From Prevotella sp. P3-122 (GTDB lineage: Bacteria > Bacteroidota > Bacteroidia > Bacteroidales > Bacteroidaceae): 64,000 nucleotides of DNA. The position numbers and the translations under genes were made by a program. Location of the stretch: the NCBI RefSeq assembly GCF_002251365.1, contig NZ_NPJH01000020.1:1-64000 (forward strand), given 5' to 3'. Below are positions 26,251-34,358 of this stretch, piece by piece. The first letter of the stretch is position 1, and each line of letters opens with the position of its first letter. Under the pieces are notes generated by a model. The model saw only the letters and a list, made by a program, of their open reading frames with translations, made no database searches and was not told where the DNA came from.

Positions 26251-26637
26251 TTATACACGGTAGCCGAAAAAGGCGGGGAACACGATGGTCGCTCCGATAA
26301 TGAACAGGATGGCTCCCACCACCATCATTATCTCTTTCTTCCAGCCTTCTTCTCCGGCGTTTATCTTGAAGTAAATCTGCAGGCTGGCGATGACGGACAC
26401 GATTCCGGCCACCGCATAGCAGATATACACCACATACAGTAGCATGGTAATCACGAAGTCATGGGCTTTCGCCAGTCCGTCCGCACCCCAACTGTAATCC
26501 ACTCCGCCGCATTTTGCGGAAGCGGACAGGCAGCAAACGGACAGGATTGCCGTCAGTACCACTCTTATAGGATCAATATGTCTCACGGGTATGGCTGACT
26601 GTGGATTTACGGAAAGCAATGTCTGATTTCTTGTCAT
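26251..26637 (-). CDS. Second DUF4134 (VirB2/TraE-like) protein
   Basis: Up to 128 residues from ATG 26637, but that overlaps the upstream gene by 65 bp. A GTG at 26586 would start directly before the signal peptide (Val-Arg-His-Ile-Asp to Ser-Ala-Ser-Ala) with only 14 bp overlap, so the start is uncertain. Two membrane helices around a Glu-Glu-Gly-Trp-Lys-Lys loop and the ending Phe-Pro-Ala-Phe-Phe-Gly match TraE at 25820-26188 (Leu-Pro-Leu-Phe-Phe-Gly). Confidence 0.8.
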   Translation of the reverse strand: MTRNQTLLSVNPQSAIPVRHIDPIRVVLTAILSVCCLSASAKCGGVDYSWGADGLAKAHDFVITMLLYVVYICYAVAGIVSVIASLQIYFKINAGEEGWKKEIMMVVGAILFIIGATIVFPAFFGYRV

Positions 26638-26995
26638 ACAGCATCTGTTCAAGTTCTTCAAACGAGACACCACCCTCGCTCGTCACGTCGGTCTCGTCCA
26701 TATTGTCTGTAAGGTTGTCAAAACGGCCTGTGCCGCCTGATGGGGTTTCCACTTCCGTGGCGGCAACCCTTGAATGGTCATTGTCAGGGGCAGTCTCTTC
26801 CCCGAGAGAGAATCCGTTACCGCTTTCCCTGACCGGAGTGGCCACAACTTCATCCTGCATCCCGCTGACATCAAATTCCTCTACCGAGGTTTCTTTCTCG
26901 TTTTTCTTGCCGTAAAGGTCTTTGCTGATATGGTAGCCGTAATAGATGATATAGGCTATCGTCAGCACGATGACAAATATTACATACGGTGTCAT
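26573..26995 (-). CDS. Small membrane protein, first gene of the tra operon
   Basis: 140 residues: one N-terminal membrane helix (about 4-22) followed by an acidic, probably disordered cytoplasmic tail. It is a conserved-type leader gene in the traA-D position, function unknown. On the minus strand, TTACTTTGC (complement of 27034-27042) is a near match to the -7 box and could mark the operon promoter; no clear -33 box is seen. Confidence 0.6.
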   Translation of the reverse strand: MTPYVIFVIVLTIAYIIYYGYHISKDLYGKKNEKETSVEEFDVSGMQDEVVATPVRESGNGFSLGEETAPDNDHSRVAATEVETPSGGTGRFDNLTDNMDETDVTSEGGVSFEELEQMLYDKKSDIAFRKSTVSHTRETY

Positions 26996-27135
26996 TGTCG
27001 TTTGCGTTTAATTGGGTTTGAGTTTAATTTTTCCGCAAAGTAACATTGAAGATTATGTGCGTGAAAATTATATCCTGACAAATCTTCTTTTCTTAACCGT
27101 AATTAGTATAAGACGCTGATTTCAAACTTACTTTC

Positions 27136-27192
27136 ATACTCTGAATGAAATTTAACCGCAAATAGAGTATGATTATATCACAGTATGATTAT
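27136..27192. repeat. Direct and inverted motifs upstream of the tra operon
   Basis: AGTATGATTAT occurs at 27166-27176 and again at 27182-27192 (16-bp spacing). CATACTCT at 27136-27143 is the exact inverse of AGAGTATG at 27165-27172. The cluster lies between the divergent tra operon and the AlbA-type regulator gene, so binding sites for that regulator are a reasonable guess. Confidence 0.4.
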
Positions 27193-27235
27193 GTAGTATT
27201 TTTAACCACTGAAGCACCAAGAACAACCTCTCATC

Positions 27236-27280
27236 GTTTTACTTTATTCCGGGCGCATATAGGATGCGCTAAAGTAAAAC
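27236..27280. repeat. Compound inverted repeat (possible cruciform)
   Basis: Perfect 11-bp outer arms GTTTTACTTTA (27236-27246) and TAAAGTAAAAC (27270-27280) enclose a perfect inner pair GCGCAT (27253-27258) and ATGCGC (27264-27269). It has no T-run on either side, so it is unlikely to be a terminator. It lies in the 546-bp divergent intergenic region. Confidence 0.6.
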
Positions 27281-27511
27281 AATAGAGAAAATGCCGTGAA
27301 TACAGCCCTTGTTTGTCCGCTTTTGTCAAATATTCCGTTTTTTATAAAGAGTGATATTTTTCAGTTAAATATTTGGCGATAATTTATTTTATCACAGATT
27401 CTATCTCCAAAATAGTTTCTAAATGGGGATCAAAACAAATGTATCGTTGCTTAATTTAGCCATTTTCATCAATTTTATTCTGTAAATCAAGATTTTGTGG
27501 ATTATTTTTGC

Positions 27512-27519
27512 TAACTTTG
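27512..27519 (+). promoter_or_regulatory. -7 box of the AlbA-type regulator gene
   Basis: TAACTTTG, 23 bp before the ATG at 27542. A TTTTG lies 14 bp upstream, which is shorter than the usual 19-21 bp spacing, so expression may need an activator. Confidence 0.45.
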
Positions 27520-27541
27520 CAACCAAATTCTCAATTAAAAG

Positions 27542-28960
27542 ATGATAGACCTCGTACATATAATCGGAGAGACTACCGATTACGACAAGAAACAGCAGCT
27601 TGAGGTAAACAAGCCGAAAAGCTGGTGCAAGAGCGTTTCCGCCTTCGCAAACGGGCGGGGAGGTTCTCTGATTTTTGGCGTGGCCGATGATGATACTGTG
27701 ATTGGATTGGAAGATCCGCAATACGTTTCCGAGAAATTCAGCGAAATAGTCAAGTCAAAACTTGATCCGGTACCGGAATTCTCGCTCTCATTCGAGAAGG
27801 TGGACGGAAAGACACTGATGATTGTCCGTATCGAACCGGGAACCATAACCCCATATTATTATATGGGCGACGGACAGCAGATTGCATTCTGCCGTATCGG
27901 TAATGAGAGTGTTCCGGCGACTGCCAATATGCTCAGGGAGCTGGTATTACGTGGTTCCCACCAGTCGTATGACAGTTTGTTGTCGGGCTATAAGTTTGAG
28001 AATTACGCATTCACAAAACTGCGTTCCGTTTTCCATGCCAGGACGGGTAAGGAGTTTACTGATGACGATTACGAATCATGGGGTATCGTGAACGCGGACG
28101 GACGGTTGACCAACGCTGGTGCGTTGCTGGCAGACGAAAGCCCTGTCAGACATTCTCGGATATTCTGTACCCGTTGGAACGGCCTCGACCAGGCACACGG
28201 CATAATGGATGCCCTCGATGATACGGAAGTTTCAGGTAGCCTTGTCATTTTGTTACAGGAAGGACTGGATTTCTGCCGCCGCAATTCAAAAAAGATGTGG
28301 TACAAGACCCCGGATGGGCGTGTGGAATTACCCGGATATCCTGAAGAGAGCATCCTTGAGGGATTGGTAAACGCTCTCATACACAGGTCTTACATTGAAA
28401 TCGGCGGCGAGGTACACATTGACATCTTCGACAACCGCATAGAGATTTCCTCTCCCGGAGGAATGTACGAAAACAAACCTGTTCAGGATTGTGACATCAT
28501 GAGCATTAAGTCGCGCCGCCGTAACCCTGTGCTTGCAGACATTTTCAGCCGCCTCAAATATATGGAACGCCGGGGCAGCGGTTTCAAGAAAATCTGTCAG
28601 GATTATAGCCTGCAAACCAACTATCGGGAAGAACTGCATCCGAAATTCTATTCCGACAGTTATGATTTTACGCTGACGCTCTATAATCTGAACTACGGTA
28701 TCGAGAATGGGGCAACGGAATCATTGCCCCAAATTGCCCCAAATTGCCCCAAACTGCCCCAAACTGCCCCAAACTCAGATAGCATCGAAAAATTCTTGAA
28801 AGTGCTCCGTTTGTTTCCCGGGGGAACTATCCCACAATTATCAAAAGAATCAGGATTCTCTGAACGCATGGCCAAATATTACATCCAGTTTTTGAAAGAA
28901 TCAGGGTCTATACGCCGTGTCGGAACTAATAGAAAGGGTTATTGGGAAATCATAGAATAA
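27542..28960 (+). CDS. AlbA_2/Schlafen-type ATP-binding transcriptional regulator
   Basis: 472 residues. The N-terminal AlbA_2 domain (residues about 10-120) shows Glu-Val-Asn-Lys-Pro-Lys-Ser-Trp, Ala-Phe-Ala-Asn-Gly-Arg-Gly-Gly and Leu-Ile-Phe-Gly-Val. The HATPase-like C-terminal region shows Pro-Glu-Glu-Ser-Ile-Leu-Glu-Gly-Leu-Val-Asn-Ala-Leu-Ile-His-Arg and Arg-Arg-Gly-Ser-Gly-Phe. A linker of five 10-bp DNA repeats at residues about 395-410 (Pro-Gln-Ile/Thr-Ala-Pro-Asn units) leads to a C-terminal winged helix. The gene diverges from the tra operon and may control it. Its 3' end is followed by decayed copies of its own linker. Confidence 0.82.
   Translation: MIDLVHIIGETTDYDKKQQLEVNKPKSWCKSVSAFANGRGGSLIFGVADDDTVIGLEDPQYVSEKFSEIVKSKLDPVPEFSLSFEKVDGKTLMIVRIEPGTITPYYYMGDGQQIAFCRIGNESVPATANMLRELVLRGSHQSYDSLLSGYKFENYAFTKLRSVFHARTGKEFTDDDYESWGIVNADGRLTNAGALLADESPVRHSRIFCTRWNGLDQAHGIMDALDDTEVSGSLVILLQEGLDFCRRNSKKMWYKTPDGRVELPGYPEESILEGLVNALIHRSYIEIGGEVHIDIFDNRIEISSPGGMYENKPVQDCDIMSIKSRRRNPVLADIFSRLKYMERRGSGFKKICQDYSLQTNYREELHPKFYSDSYDFTLTLYNLNYGIENGATESLPQIAPNCPKLPQTAPNSDSIEKFLKVLRLFPGGTIPQLSKESGFSERMAKYYIQFLKESGSIRRVGTNRKGYWEIIE
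28723..28772 (+). repeat. Five 10-bp tandem repeats in the regulator linker
   Basis: Units ATTGCCCCAA (three copies) and ACTGCCCCAA (two copies), contiguous. Because 10 is not a multiple of 3, gain or loss of one unit would shift the frame and remove the C-terminal winged helix. One more unit recurs at 29421-29430. Confidence 0.85.
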
Positions 28961-29473
28961 TAACCGATAGAGACGGAGACTACTATGACACTGACAGACT
29001 TATTTCTTGTAGTATGTGAATCCCGACTTTGAAATTCATGCTGACAACGGACTTATATGAATGTATTCCTTATACTGAAACTGTGGGGCAAGCCAACAGT
29101 TACCCAACAGTTACCCGACAGCTCCCCAGCAGTTACCCAGCAATAACAAAATAATGGATACTATGTGTCCGTTCCTGTTTGTAAATCCGCATGAATTTCA
29201 TGCCGACAGCGGGGTTGATGGGTCGTATTTCGTTATACAAGGGTAGTGGTTGGAAAAGCACCACCTAAGCAACACCTAAGTACCACCCAAGTACCACCTA
29301 AGCGCTACCCAAGTAAAAAACCGGATTGGGTGTATTGGTATGATTCGTATTGGTGTGCGATAATTTTGATTGCGGCAGAATTTGGAGAACTGATGCGGTT
29401 CCCCATAGTTTCCAATCTCAATTGCCCCAAACTTTACCCCAAATTGTCCTGAAGTCAATTCTATAAACATAAA
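28961..29473 (+). other. Decayed tandem copies of the regulator C-terminal linker
   Basis: No intact gene. Two blocks of 11-bp tandem repeats occur: 29096-29139 (four units like ACAGTTACCCA) and 29256-29310 (five units like AAGTACCACCT). Each block follows a segment whose translation (Val-Asn-Pro-Asp-Phe-Glu-Ile-His-Ala-Asp near 29020-29055, Val-Asn-Pro-His-Glu-Phe-His-Ala-Asp near 29180-29210) resembles the regulator sequence just before its own repeat linker (His-Pro-Lys-Phe-Tyr-Ser-Asp). A third remnant around 29400-29455 translates Gln-Leu-Pro-Gln-Thr-Leu-Pro-Gln. The stretch looks like eroded alternative 3' ends of the regulator gene. Confidence 0.5.
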
Positions 29474-29516
29474 ATTCCCTGTCTTATTTTTCTGGTGGAA
29501 AAGTAAAACAGGGAAT
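29474..29516 (-). terminator. Terminator hairpin between regulator and primase genes
   Basis: Arms of 19 nt (29474-29492 and 29498-29516) match at 17 positions around a 5-nt loop. On the minus strand the hairpin is followed by TTTTATGTTTAT. It lies 27 bp past the primase stop and probably ends the leftward primase transcript. Confidence 0.7.
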
Positions 29517-29542
29517 CGTTGTATCTGTATTGAGAATAAAAG

Positions 29543-30430
29543 TCAGGGACAAAAACGCTTGCCACGAAGAAAGTCGTTAAGGTCTTTGTAGCCCTTATAG
29601 ACTCCCGAAGCGTCATGTATTCCGTCACGAGTTTCGTTGAGAGTATCCACAGCTCTGCGCCCGGCATCGTCATTGTCAAGACAGCAGGTGACAGTCGGAT
29701 AAGGGGCAAGCCATTTCATCGCCTTGCGGAGATTGGAAACGGAGTTCAACACCACAAAATCCATTGTCTCGGCAAAGGGTGTGAAATCCGAACGGCGGCA
29801 TAAGGTCATATAAGACAGAAAGTCCATAAACCCTTCAAATATGGTACACAGTTCATTGCCATTGCCCATTTGTATGAGCGACACATCCTTTTGCCCGACA
29901 GTTCCTTTGAAGAACGGATTTCTCACCTCATAGCCGCCCAGGACATTCCCGAAACCTATACCATAATAGTGCCGATGGCCAAGCGAGAAATGAATTTCTC
30001 TACAAAACTCCACGGCAACTGAACTGTCTATGCCTCTGGAATCAATATAGGACAGAAGTTTGTCATTGGTAAGCGGCTTTACCGTCACATCCCGAAATGT
30101 GCCGGCTCGTTCATCCTGCAATTCAGACGGTATCCGCTCCCTGATGACAAGCTCCGCCGTGGTGTAGTTCTGGATATGCCGGATTACCTCCATGATGTCG
30201 TTGGTATTATACATCATCTTGCCAAGGTCTATGATGTCACCGCTCTGCATTGTAGCGAGATCGTACCAGCGGTTCTTCTTACGGCTGACCTTGAACGACG
30301 GATGCCGGTCCTCCCTGTACGGGGCATGGTAAAGCACGTATGTCTGATAATTGCGTACAGGGCGTATGCCTATTTTTTCAAGATAACCGATGATGTCGAT
30401 TCGCTTGATTTCTCCGAAATTCACTGCCAT
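29543..30430 (-). CDS. Toprim-domain primase (CHC2-type, TraP-like)
   Basis: 295 residues from ATG 30430. The N-terminal region has the layout of a CHC2 domain (Tyr-His-Ala-Pro-Tyr-Arg-Glu-Asp-Arg-His-Pro-Ser-Phe, Gly-Asp-Ile-Ile-Asp) but lacks the zinc cysteines. The Toprim core follows: Phe-Glu-Gly-Phe-Met-Asp near residue 195 and Asp-Asn-Asp-Asp-Ala-Gly-Arg near 250. Such primases start complementary-strand synthesis on mobile elements. It starts 2 bp after the ATPase stop. Confidence 0.85.
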   Translation of the reverse strand: MAVNFGEIKRIDIIGYLEKIGIRPVRNYQTYVLYHAPYREDRHPSFKVSRKKNRWYDLATMQSGDIIDLGKMMYNTNDIMEVIRHIQNYTTAELVIRERIPSELQDERAGTFRDVTVKPLTNDKLLSYIDSRGIDSSVAVEFCREIHFSLGHRHYYGIGFGNVLGGYEVRNPFFKGTVGQKDVSLIQMGNGNELCTIFEGFMDFLSYMTLCRRSDFTPFAETMDFVVLNSVSNLRKAMKWLAPYPTVTCCLDNDDAGRRAVDTLNETRDGIHDASGVYKGYKDLNDFLRGKRFCP

Positions 30431-30432
30431 GT

Positions 30433-31536
30433 TCAATTTCTTAACTCCGTTAATTTATTCTGCTCATATCTGTATTCACGGCTATCCTTGACGATGATGC
30501 CCTTTGACATAAGATGCTTCAACCACATCACAAACGAGGTACGTCCACGCCTATAGCCGGTTTCCGCATACATTTCCCGCAATTTGCCGACCAACGTATT
30601 GTAACCTTTGACCGGACCTTCGGCAAATACCTTGTCAAGAATCTCCTTGTGCTGCGATACGGTGATATTCTCGAATGTCACCCGTTCCTCTTCATCGCTG
30701 CTGAATCCCGGTATATCCTCCGGCAAACCGTCTTCATTGATACGGAAGGCAAAGTTTGAGAACTCCTTTTCCCTGGTAATCATCGGACGGACTTCGCTCA
30801 CATCAGGATTTATCTCGCTTTTGATGATTTTCATCACGGTCTCCGCCTTGTTGTTCAGTTCTGTACCGATGTGGCCTCTCGTATTGTCATCGCTCTTGTT
30901 AAGGTGCAGGACAGTATGGATGTGGATATTGTACATGTTGGTCCACCGCATGAGGTCGTTGATTATCTCAACGGACTCTCCGGGAGAGTTGATGTCATTG
31001 ATAAGGTCGCGGATGCCGTCGATAACAACAAAACCAATCTTATCATCAACTTCCAGAGCGGAGTCTATGATGTTGCGGCGTTGCTGTGGCGTGAACTCCC
31101 TGAGCATAAGGAAATCCAATGACGACACCTCACAGTCGGAGGGCAGTCCGGACATTTTGAGTATGCGGTGAAGCACCTTGAAGCAATGCACGCGACTTTG
31201 CTCTGTATCTATATACAGCACCTTTGTCTTGCCTTCTGGCAGTTTGGCACGATAATGCAGCACTTCTTTCCCTGACAGCAATGCCGCCACTATCGCACTC
31301 ACATTGAATGTCTTTCTCGATTTTGGCTTGCCCACGGATGCACTGAAATTACCTACTGTCGCCACCGTAATCTCATCGACCGTCAGTATTTCCGGCGGGA
31401 ATACATAACGGTCGGTGGCACGGATTTTGACATACTCGAGGAATTTCTTGAATTTCTCCCGGTTGGCCTTTTCCTGCGGCGTAAGTTCCTGCGGTGCCGG
31501 GAATATCCTGTCGAACGGGATTTCTTCTATCTTCAT
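30433..31536 (-). CDS. RepA-like AAA ATPase (RecA-fold, AAA_25)
   Basis: 367 residues. The P-loop is an unusual Gly-Lys-Pro-Lys-Ser-Arg-Lys-Thr near residue 68, Walker B is Val-Val-Ile-Asp-Gly near 175, and an Asn-Lys-Ser-Asp-Asp motif follows. The fold resembles hexameric helicases such as RSF1010 RepA; many Bacteroides mobilizable elements carry such a gene beside a primase. The stop is followed directly by the primase gene and the start overlaps the upstream HTH gene as ATGA. Likely role: replication or maintenance of the excised element. Confidence 0.8.
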   Translation of the reverse strand: MKIEEIPFDRIFPAPQELTPQEKANREKFKKFLEYVKIRATDRYVFPPEILTVDEITVATVGNFSASVGKPKSRKTFNVSAIVAALLSGKEVLHYRAKLPEGKTKVLYIDTEQSRVHCFKVLHRILKMSGLPSDCEVSSLDFLMLREFTPQQRRNIIDSALEVDDKIGFVVIDGIRDLINDINSPGESVEIINDLMRWTNMYNIHIHTVLHLNKSDDNTRGHIGTELNNKAETVMKIIKSEINPDVSEVRPMITREKEFSNFAFRINEDGLPEDIPGFSSDEEERVTFENITVSQHKEILDKVFAEGPVKGYNTLVGKLREMYAETGYRRGRTSFVMWLKHLMSKGIIVKDSREYRYEQNKLTELRN

Positions 31537-31985
31537 TTCTCCGCTCCTTTCCTGGCCTTACGGTTCCCCTTGGGAAGCTCCATCATGGTCTCAGCCGCCG
31601 CCCTGCGGCTCATCTCATACTTGGAGTAGATGACATTGCGGCGCAGCACGTCATCAAGTTCCTTTCGCTCTATGTATATGAATTTTCCACGAGGTTTGAA
31701 ATGGGTAATCTCCCTGTTGGAAGTCATAAGGTATATCTGGCTTTTCGATACCCCTATATATTCCGCCGCCTCTTCGACGGTCAGCATCTCACGGCACATG
31801 AAGAGCTTGGACTCCAGTTCCTTGAAATGCTCGAATATCTCGCCGAGGTCGCCATAACGCTCCATGAAGGCACAGATGGATTCGATGCGCTGCACCGCTT
31901 CGTCAACCGTGCTTTCTCCCATCTTGGAGAGCAGATGGCTCACGTTCTCCACCCGTTGTAGGGTGGCTATAAATTCCGATGTCAT
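31533..31985 (-). CDS. Excisionase-type helix-turn-helix protein
   Basis: 150 residues. A helical N-terminus precedes an HTH_17/MerR-like domain at about 67-120 (Leu-Thr-Val-Glu-Glu-Ala-Ala-Glu-Tyr-Ile-Gly-Val-Ser-Lys-Ser-Gln-Ile-Tyr, then Phe-Ile-Tyr-Ile-Glu-Arg). The tail is basic. Such proteins act as recombination directionality factors or small regulators next to integrases. It is followed by the ATPase gene with an ATGA overlap. Confidence 0.8.
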   Translation of the reverse strand: MTSEFIATLQRVENVSHLLSKMGESTVDEAVQRIESICAFMERYGDLGEIFEHFKELESKLFMCREMLTVEEAAEYIGVSKSQIYLMTSNREITHFKPRGKFIYIERKELDDVLRRNVIYSKYEMSRRAAAETMMELPKGNRKARKGAEK

Positions 31986-32000
31986 AAACTGTCCTTTTTG

Positions 32001-32336
32001 TTAATAATAGCATTCATGCGGTTGCTCCGACCCATCGGGCATACCTATTTCCGGCTCGATGACCATGTGTGACCTTATCCATTTGTCAAGATCTTCCTTG
32101 TTGAAGAAAATACGTCCGTTGGTTGGACGGCTGTGGGGTATGTCATACTTGCGCATCAGTTTGTAAAGATGGCTTGAGGTGATGCCGAGATACAGGGCTG
32201 CATCCTCGACCGTGAACGTGCCTTTCAGATGGAAAAGCATACCGATGAGCTGGTCAACGCGCGACAGCAATTTGTCGAGCTTGACGGAACACCGTTCTCC
32301 CCATTGGGTATCTGTGATGGTCTGTTGTTCATTCAT
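32001..32336 (-). CDS. Excisionase-type helix-turn-helix protein
   Basis: 111 residues with HTH_17 core at about 40-92 (Phe-Thr-Val-Glu-Asp-Ala-Ala-Leu-Tyr-Leu-Gly-Ile-Thr-Ser-Ser-His-Leu-Tyr, Asn-Gly-Arg-Ile-Phe-Phe-Asn). It is the first gene of the leftward HTH-HTH-RepA-primase operon and is a paralogue of its neighbour. Confidence 0.8.
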   Translation of the reverse strand: MNEQQTITDTQWGERCSVKLDKLLSRVDQLIGMLFHLKGTFTVEDAALYLGITSSHLYKLMRKYDIPHSRPTNGRIFFNKEDLDKWIRSHMVIEPEIGMPDGSEQPHECYY

Positions 32337-32497
32337 TGTTACTTTGTTTTTTTGATTCCACTTTCAGAGCCGTCGCCCCGTGTCTTGAAAGCTTTCGGCT
32401 GCAAAGTAACAATGTAATAGGGCGTTGAAAGCAATATTTTGAGTGACACCTGCAAAGTATCACTCAAAATAGCACTGTCACTCAGGATTTCGGTTCT

Positions 32498-33205
32498 CTA
32501 TCGGACATATTTCTCACGTATATGCTTCATCAGAATGTCTATGTCGTTCTTGTAGCTGAAGATGCCGTTGCTCCTTGCACGGTTGAGCGCGGACGAGAAA
32601 TTGGAACGTGCCTGCGGCTTGTTCTTCCCTTGCAGCAGGATGGAGCCGCTACGCTCAAGGACGGTCTGCCAGCAGCGGCTGACAAGGTTCATGGCACTCA
32701 GACAGTCAAAGAAATAGGCGATGCCCATAAGATTTACTGCCACCAACGGAGTGGTGAGTGTACCATGCATCAGGCCGTTCATTTCCTGGACTGTGATTTT
32801 CTTCTGGAAGAAGCCTGCGTCATTGGCGCAGTCAGCAAGCAGTGGCATATCCTCGGCTCGGATTGCACACGAGAGTCTTTGTTCCTGCACCCGGTTCACG
32901 GAGGCGGTTCCGGATGTTCCCGGATTTTGCTTTCCGTCATCACGACGTTCCGTATAGACAAGGAATATCACCTTATCCATGTCCGGGGCTTCCAGTGAAG
33001 GCCGGGTGAAGAATCGTTTTACAAGGTCTGTCCGCTCCAACAGGAGGATGCCGATCGCACCCAACGCCTTGCGGTGGATGTTCTTGCCCACAGCATCTTC
33101 ATCTTCGGCATAATGATGACCGTCGATAAACTGCAGGGCGAACACCCGTAGCGTCATTACGCCTGTGGCTACATAATCCTGATACTCTCTGTGCGCTTCC
33201 AGCAA
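32498..33205 (-). CDS. Unknown protein, start not clear, possibly 5'-truncated
   Basis: At least 235 residues. The reading frame is open back to 33301 but has no ATG or GTG there; the listed start is a TTG. Either a rare start codon is used or the 5' end has been lost. The product is soluble and basic at the C-terminus (Lys-Tyr-Val-Arg). No family recognised. It lies between the HTH operon and the integrases, so it is probably part of the mobile element. Confidence 0.5.
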   Translation of the reverse strand: MLEAHREYQDYVATGVMTLRVFALQFIDGHHYAEDEDAVGKNIHRKALGAIGILLLERTDLVKRFFTRPSLEAPDMDKVIFLVYTERRDDGKQNPGTSGTASVNRVQEQRLSCAIRAEDMPLLADCANDAGFFQKKITVQEMNGLMHGTLTTPLVAVNLMGIAYFFDCLSAMNLVSRCWQTVLERSGSILLQGKNKPQARSNFSSALNRARSNGIFSYKNDIDILMKHIREKYVR

Positions 33206-33347
33206 CAGTTGGCGCAGGTGGTCCAGTCCTGCATCACCATTTACGGGCCGGGGTGAAAACTTCCCTGTAAAAAAAAGGAATAAGTTTTCGGATGAATGGA
33301 TTTACTTCCATACTTCGGATGTTGTTTATGAATAATTTGTAAAAGCA

Positions 33348-33379
33348 AAAGTCCTCAAAGTATCTACCTTGAGGACTTT
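33348..33379. terminator. Rho-independent terminator
   Basis: Perfect 11-bp arms AAAGTCCTCAA (33348-33358) and TTGAGGACTTT (33369-33379) with a 10-nt loop and T-rich flanks on both strands. Confidence 0.75.
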
Positions 33380-33518
33380 TTGTATCTGTATTCAGTCAGA
33401 CATTCTTATATAATCTACTCATTATAGATGAGCTTACTTCATAAGCTAACTTCATTCTGCGCTTGATGTTCACACGAACAACATTGTTGTTTTTATTGTA
33501 TGTATGAACGCGGCTCTC

Positions 33519-33680
33519 TTAATGTTGGCATGTTGAAATATGTATCTTATATGAAGAAATTTCCGAAAGAATAGAATCTATTAAAATAAATGTATCAAGT
33601 TCTTGACCTGTTCGATTATAATTGAAGTTCATATTATTATAGTTATTTATCAGCTGGATCCCGTCTTCAGACTGCGGCAT
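33519..33680 (-). CDS. Possible small protein, 53 codons
   Basis: ATG at 33680, TAA at 33519-33521. It begins about 60 nt after a promoter box (33743-33750) and ends before a terminator (33348-33379), so it forms a plausible short transcription unit. The peptide is Asn/Ile-rich with no recognised motif. The transcript might equally be a small RNA. Confidence 0.3.
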   Translation of the reverse strand: MPQSEDGIQLINNYNNMNFNYNRTGQELDTFILIDSILSEISSYKIHISTCQH

Positions 33681-33742
33681 TGCGGCTGCTGTCTTGCAGG
33701 TCTCAGTTGCCTGCGAATCCGTCCTTCATCAGGAACCGGTGG

Positions 33743-33780
33743 CAAATATACGAAATTTTACATAACAATCGTTATGTAAA
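33743..33780 (-). promoter_or_regulatory. Promoter with a perfect inverted repeat over the -33 region
   Basis: Minus strand TATATTTG (complement of 33743-33750). The repeat TTTACATAAC-AATC-GTTATGTAAA (33757-33780) covers the place of the -33 box, as an operator would. Confidence 0.55.
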
Positions 33781-34256
33781 TGAAAGTAATCACTGAAATT
33801 TAACCTGCATTAAAGCGGTAATCGTTAAATACGATTCATTAGGAAGCAAAAATCTCATTTCACAAAGGTAAATACATCCAAGGCTTCTTTATTATAAATC
33901 AGCCATCACCCGTCATATATGTGGCTTTATAAGGGTATGTAGCAGCTGTGTTTTCATCTCTGCAAAACGGTAATATTTACACTTTGGCAGTTTCAGAAAT
34001 GAGGTGTAACACAAATAGATAACGAATGTACTCTAATTTTTCCTTATAATCCAGATTGGGACGTAATGGATATTTTTTTTGCGTGACACGTGTAAGATAT
34101 AAATTTCTCACAGTAAAGAAATGTCGTTTGAAATCATTATCATAAACAAGTTTGATTCCCCAAAAACTACATACATTTAATCCGACCCTTCAAATATGAT
34201 AGATGTAGACTCAACAGAAATGTCGGCAATAAGTGAAAGGATGGTTCGGTCGGTAT

Positions 34257-34350
34257 AAATATATACACCCCTTGACTGACTGACCTTGATAGCCCGCCTG
34301 CAACATTTTGGTTAGTCACTCTAAATATATACGCCCTCTGACCGACTGAC
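34257..34350. repeat. Two 28-bp direct repeats beside the integrase genes
   Basis: 34257-34284 and 34323-34350 match at 24 of 28 positions (AAATATATAC...GACTGAC). They lie just past the 3' end of the second integrase gene. Arm-type recombinase binding sites are a reasonable guess. Confidence 0.5.
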
Positions 34351-34358
34351 TTAATTAA

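Larger units (their letters stand above)
33302..34358. other. Intergenic control region between integrases and the replication module
   Basis: About 1.05 kb without a long gene. It holds a terminator hairpin (33348-33379), a possible 53-codon leftward gene (33519-33680), a promoter with a perfect operator-like inverted repeat (33743-33780) and two 28-bp direct repeats (34257-34284, 34323-34350). These are listed separately. Confidence 0.5.

Noticed and set aside
28723..29310. Short tandem repeats considered as a CRISPR array
   Set aside because: Units are 10-11 bp and directly adjacent, with no spacers and no cas genes.
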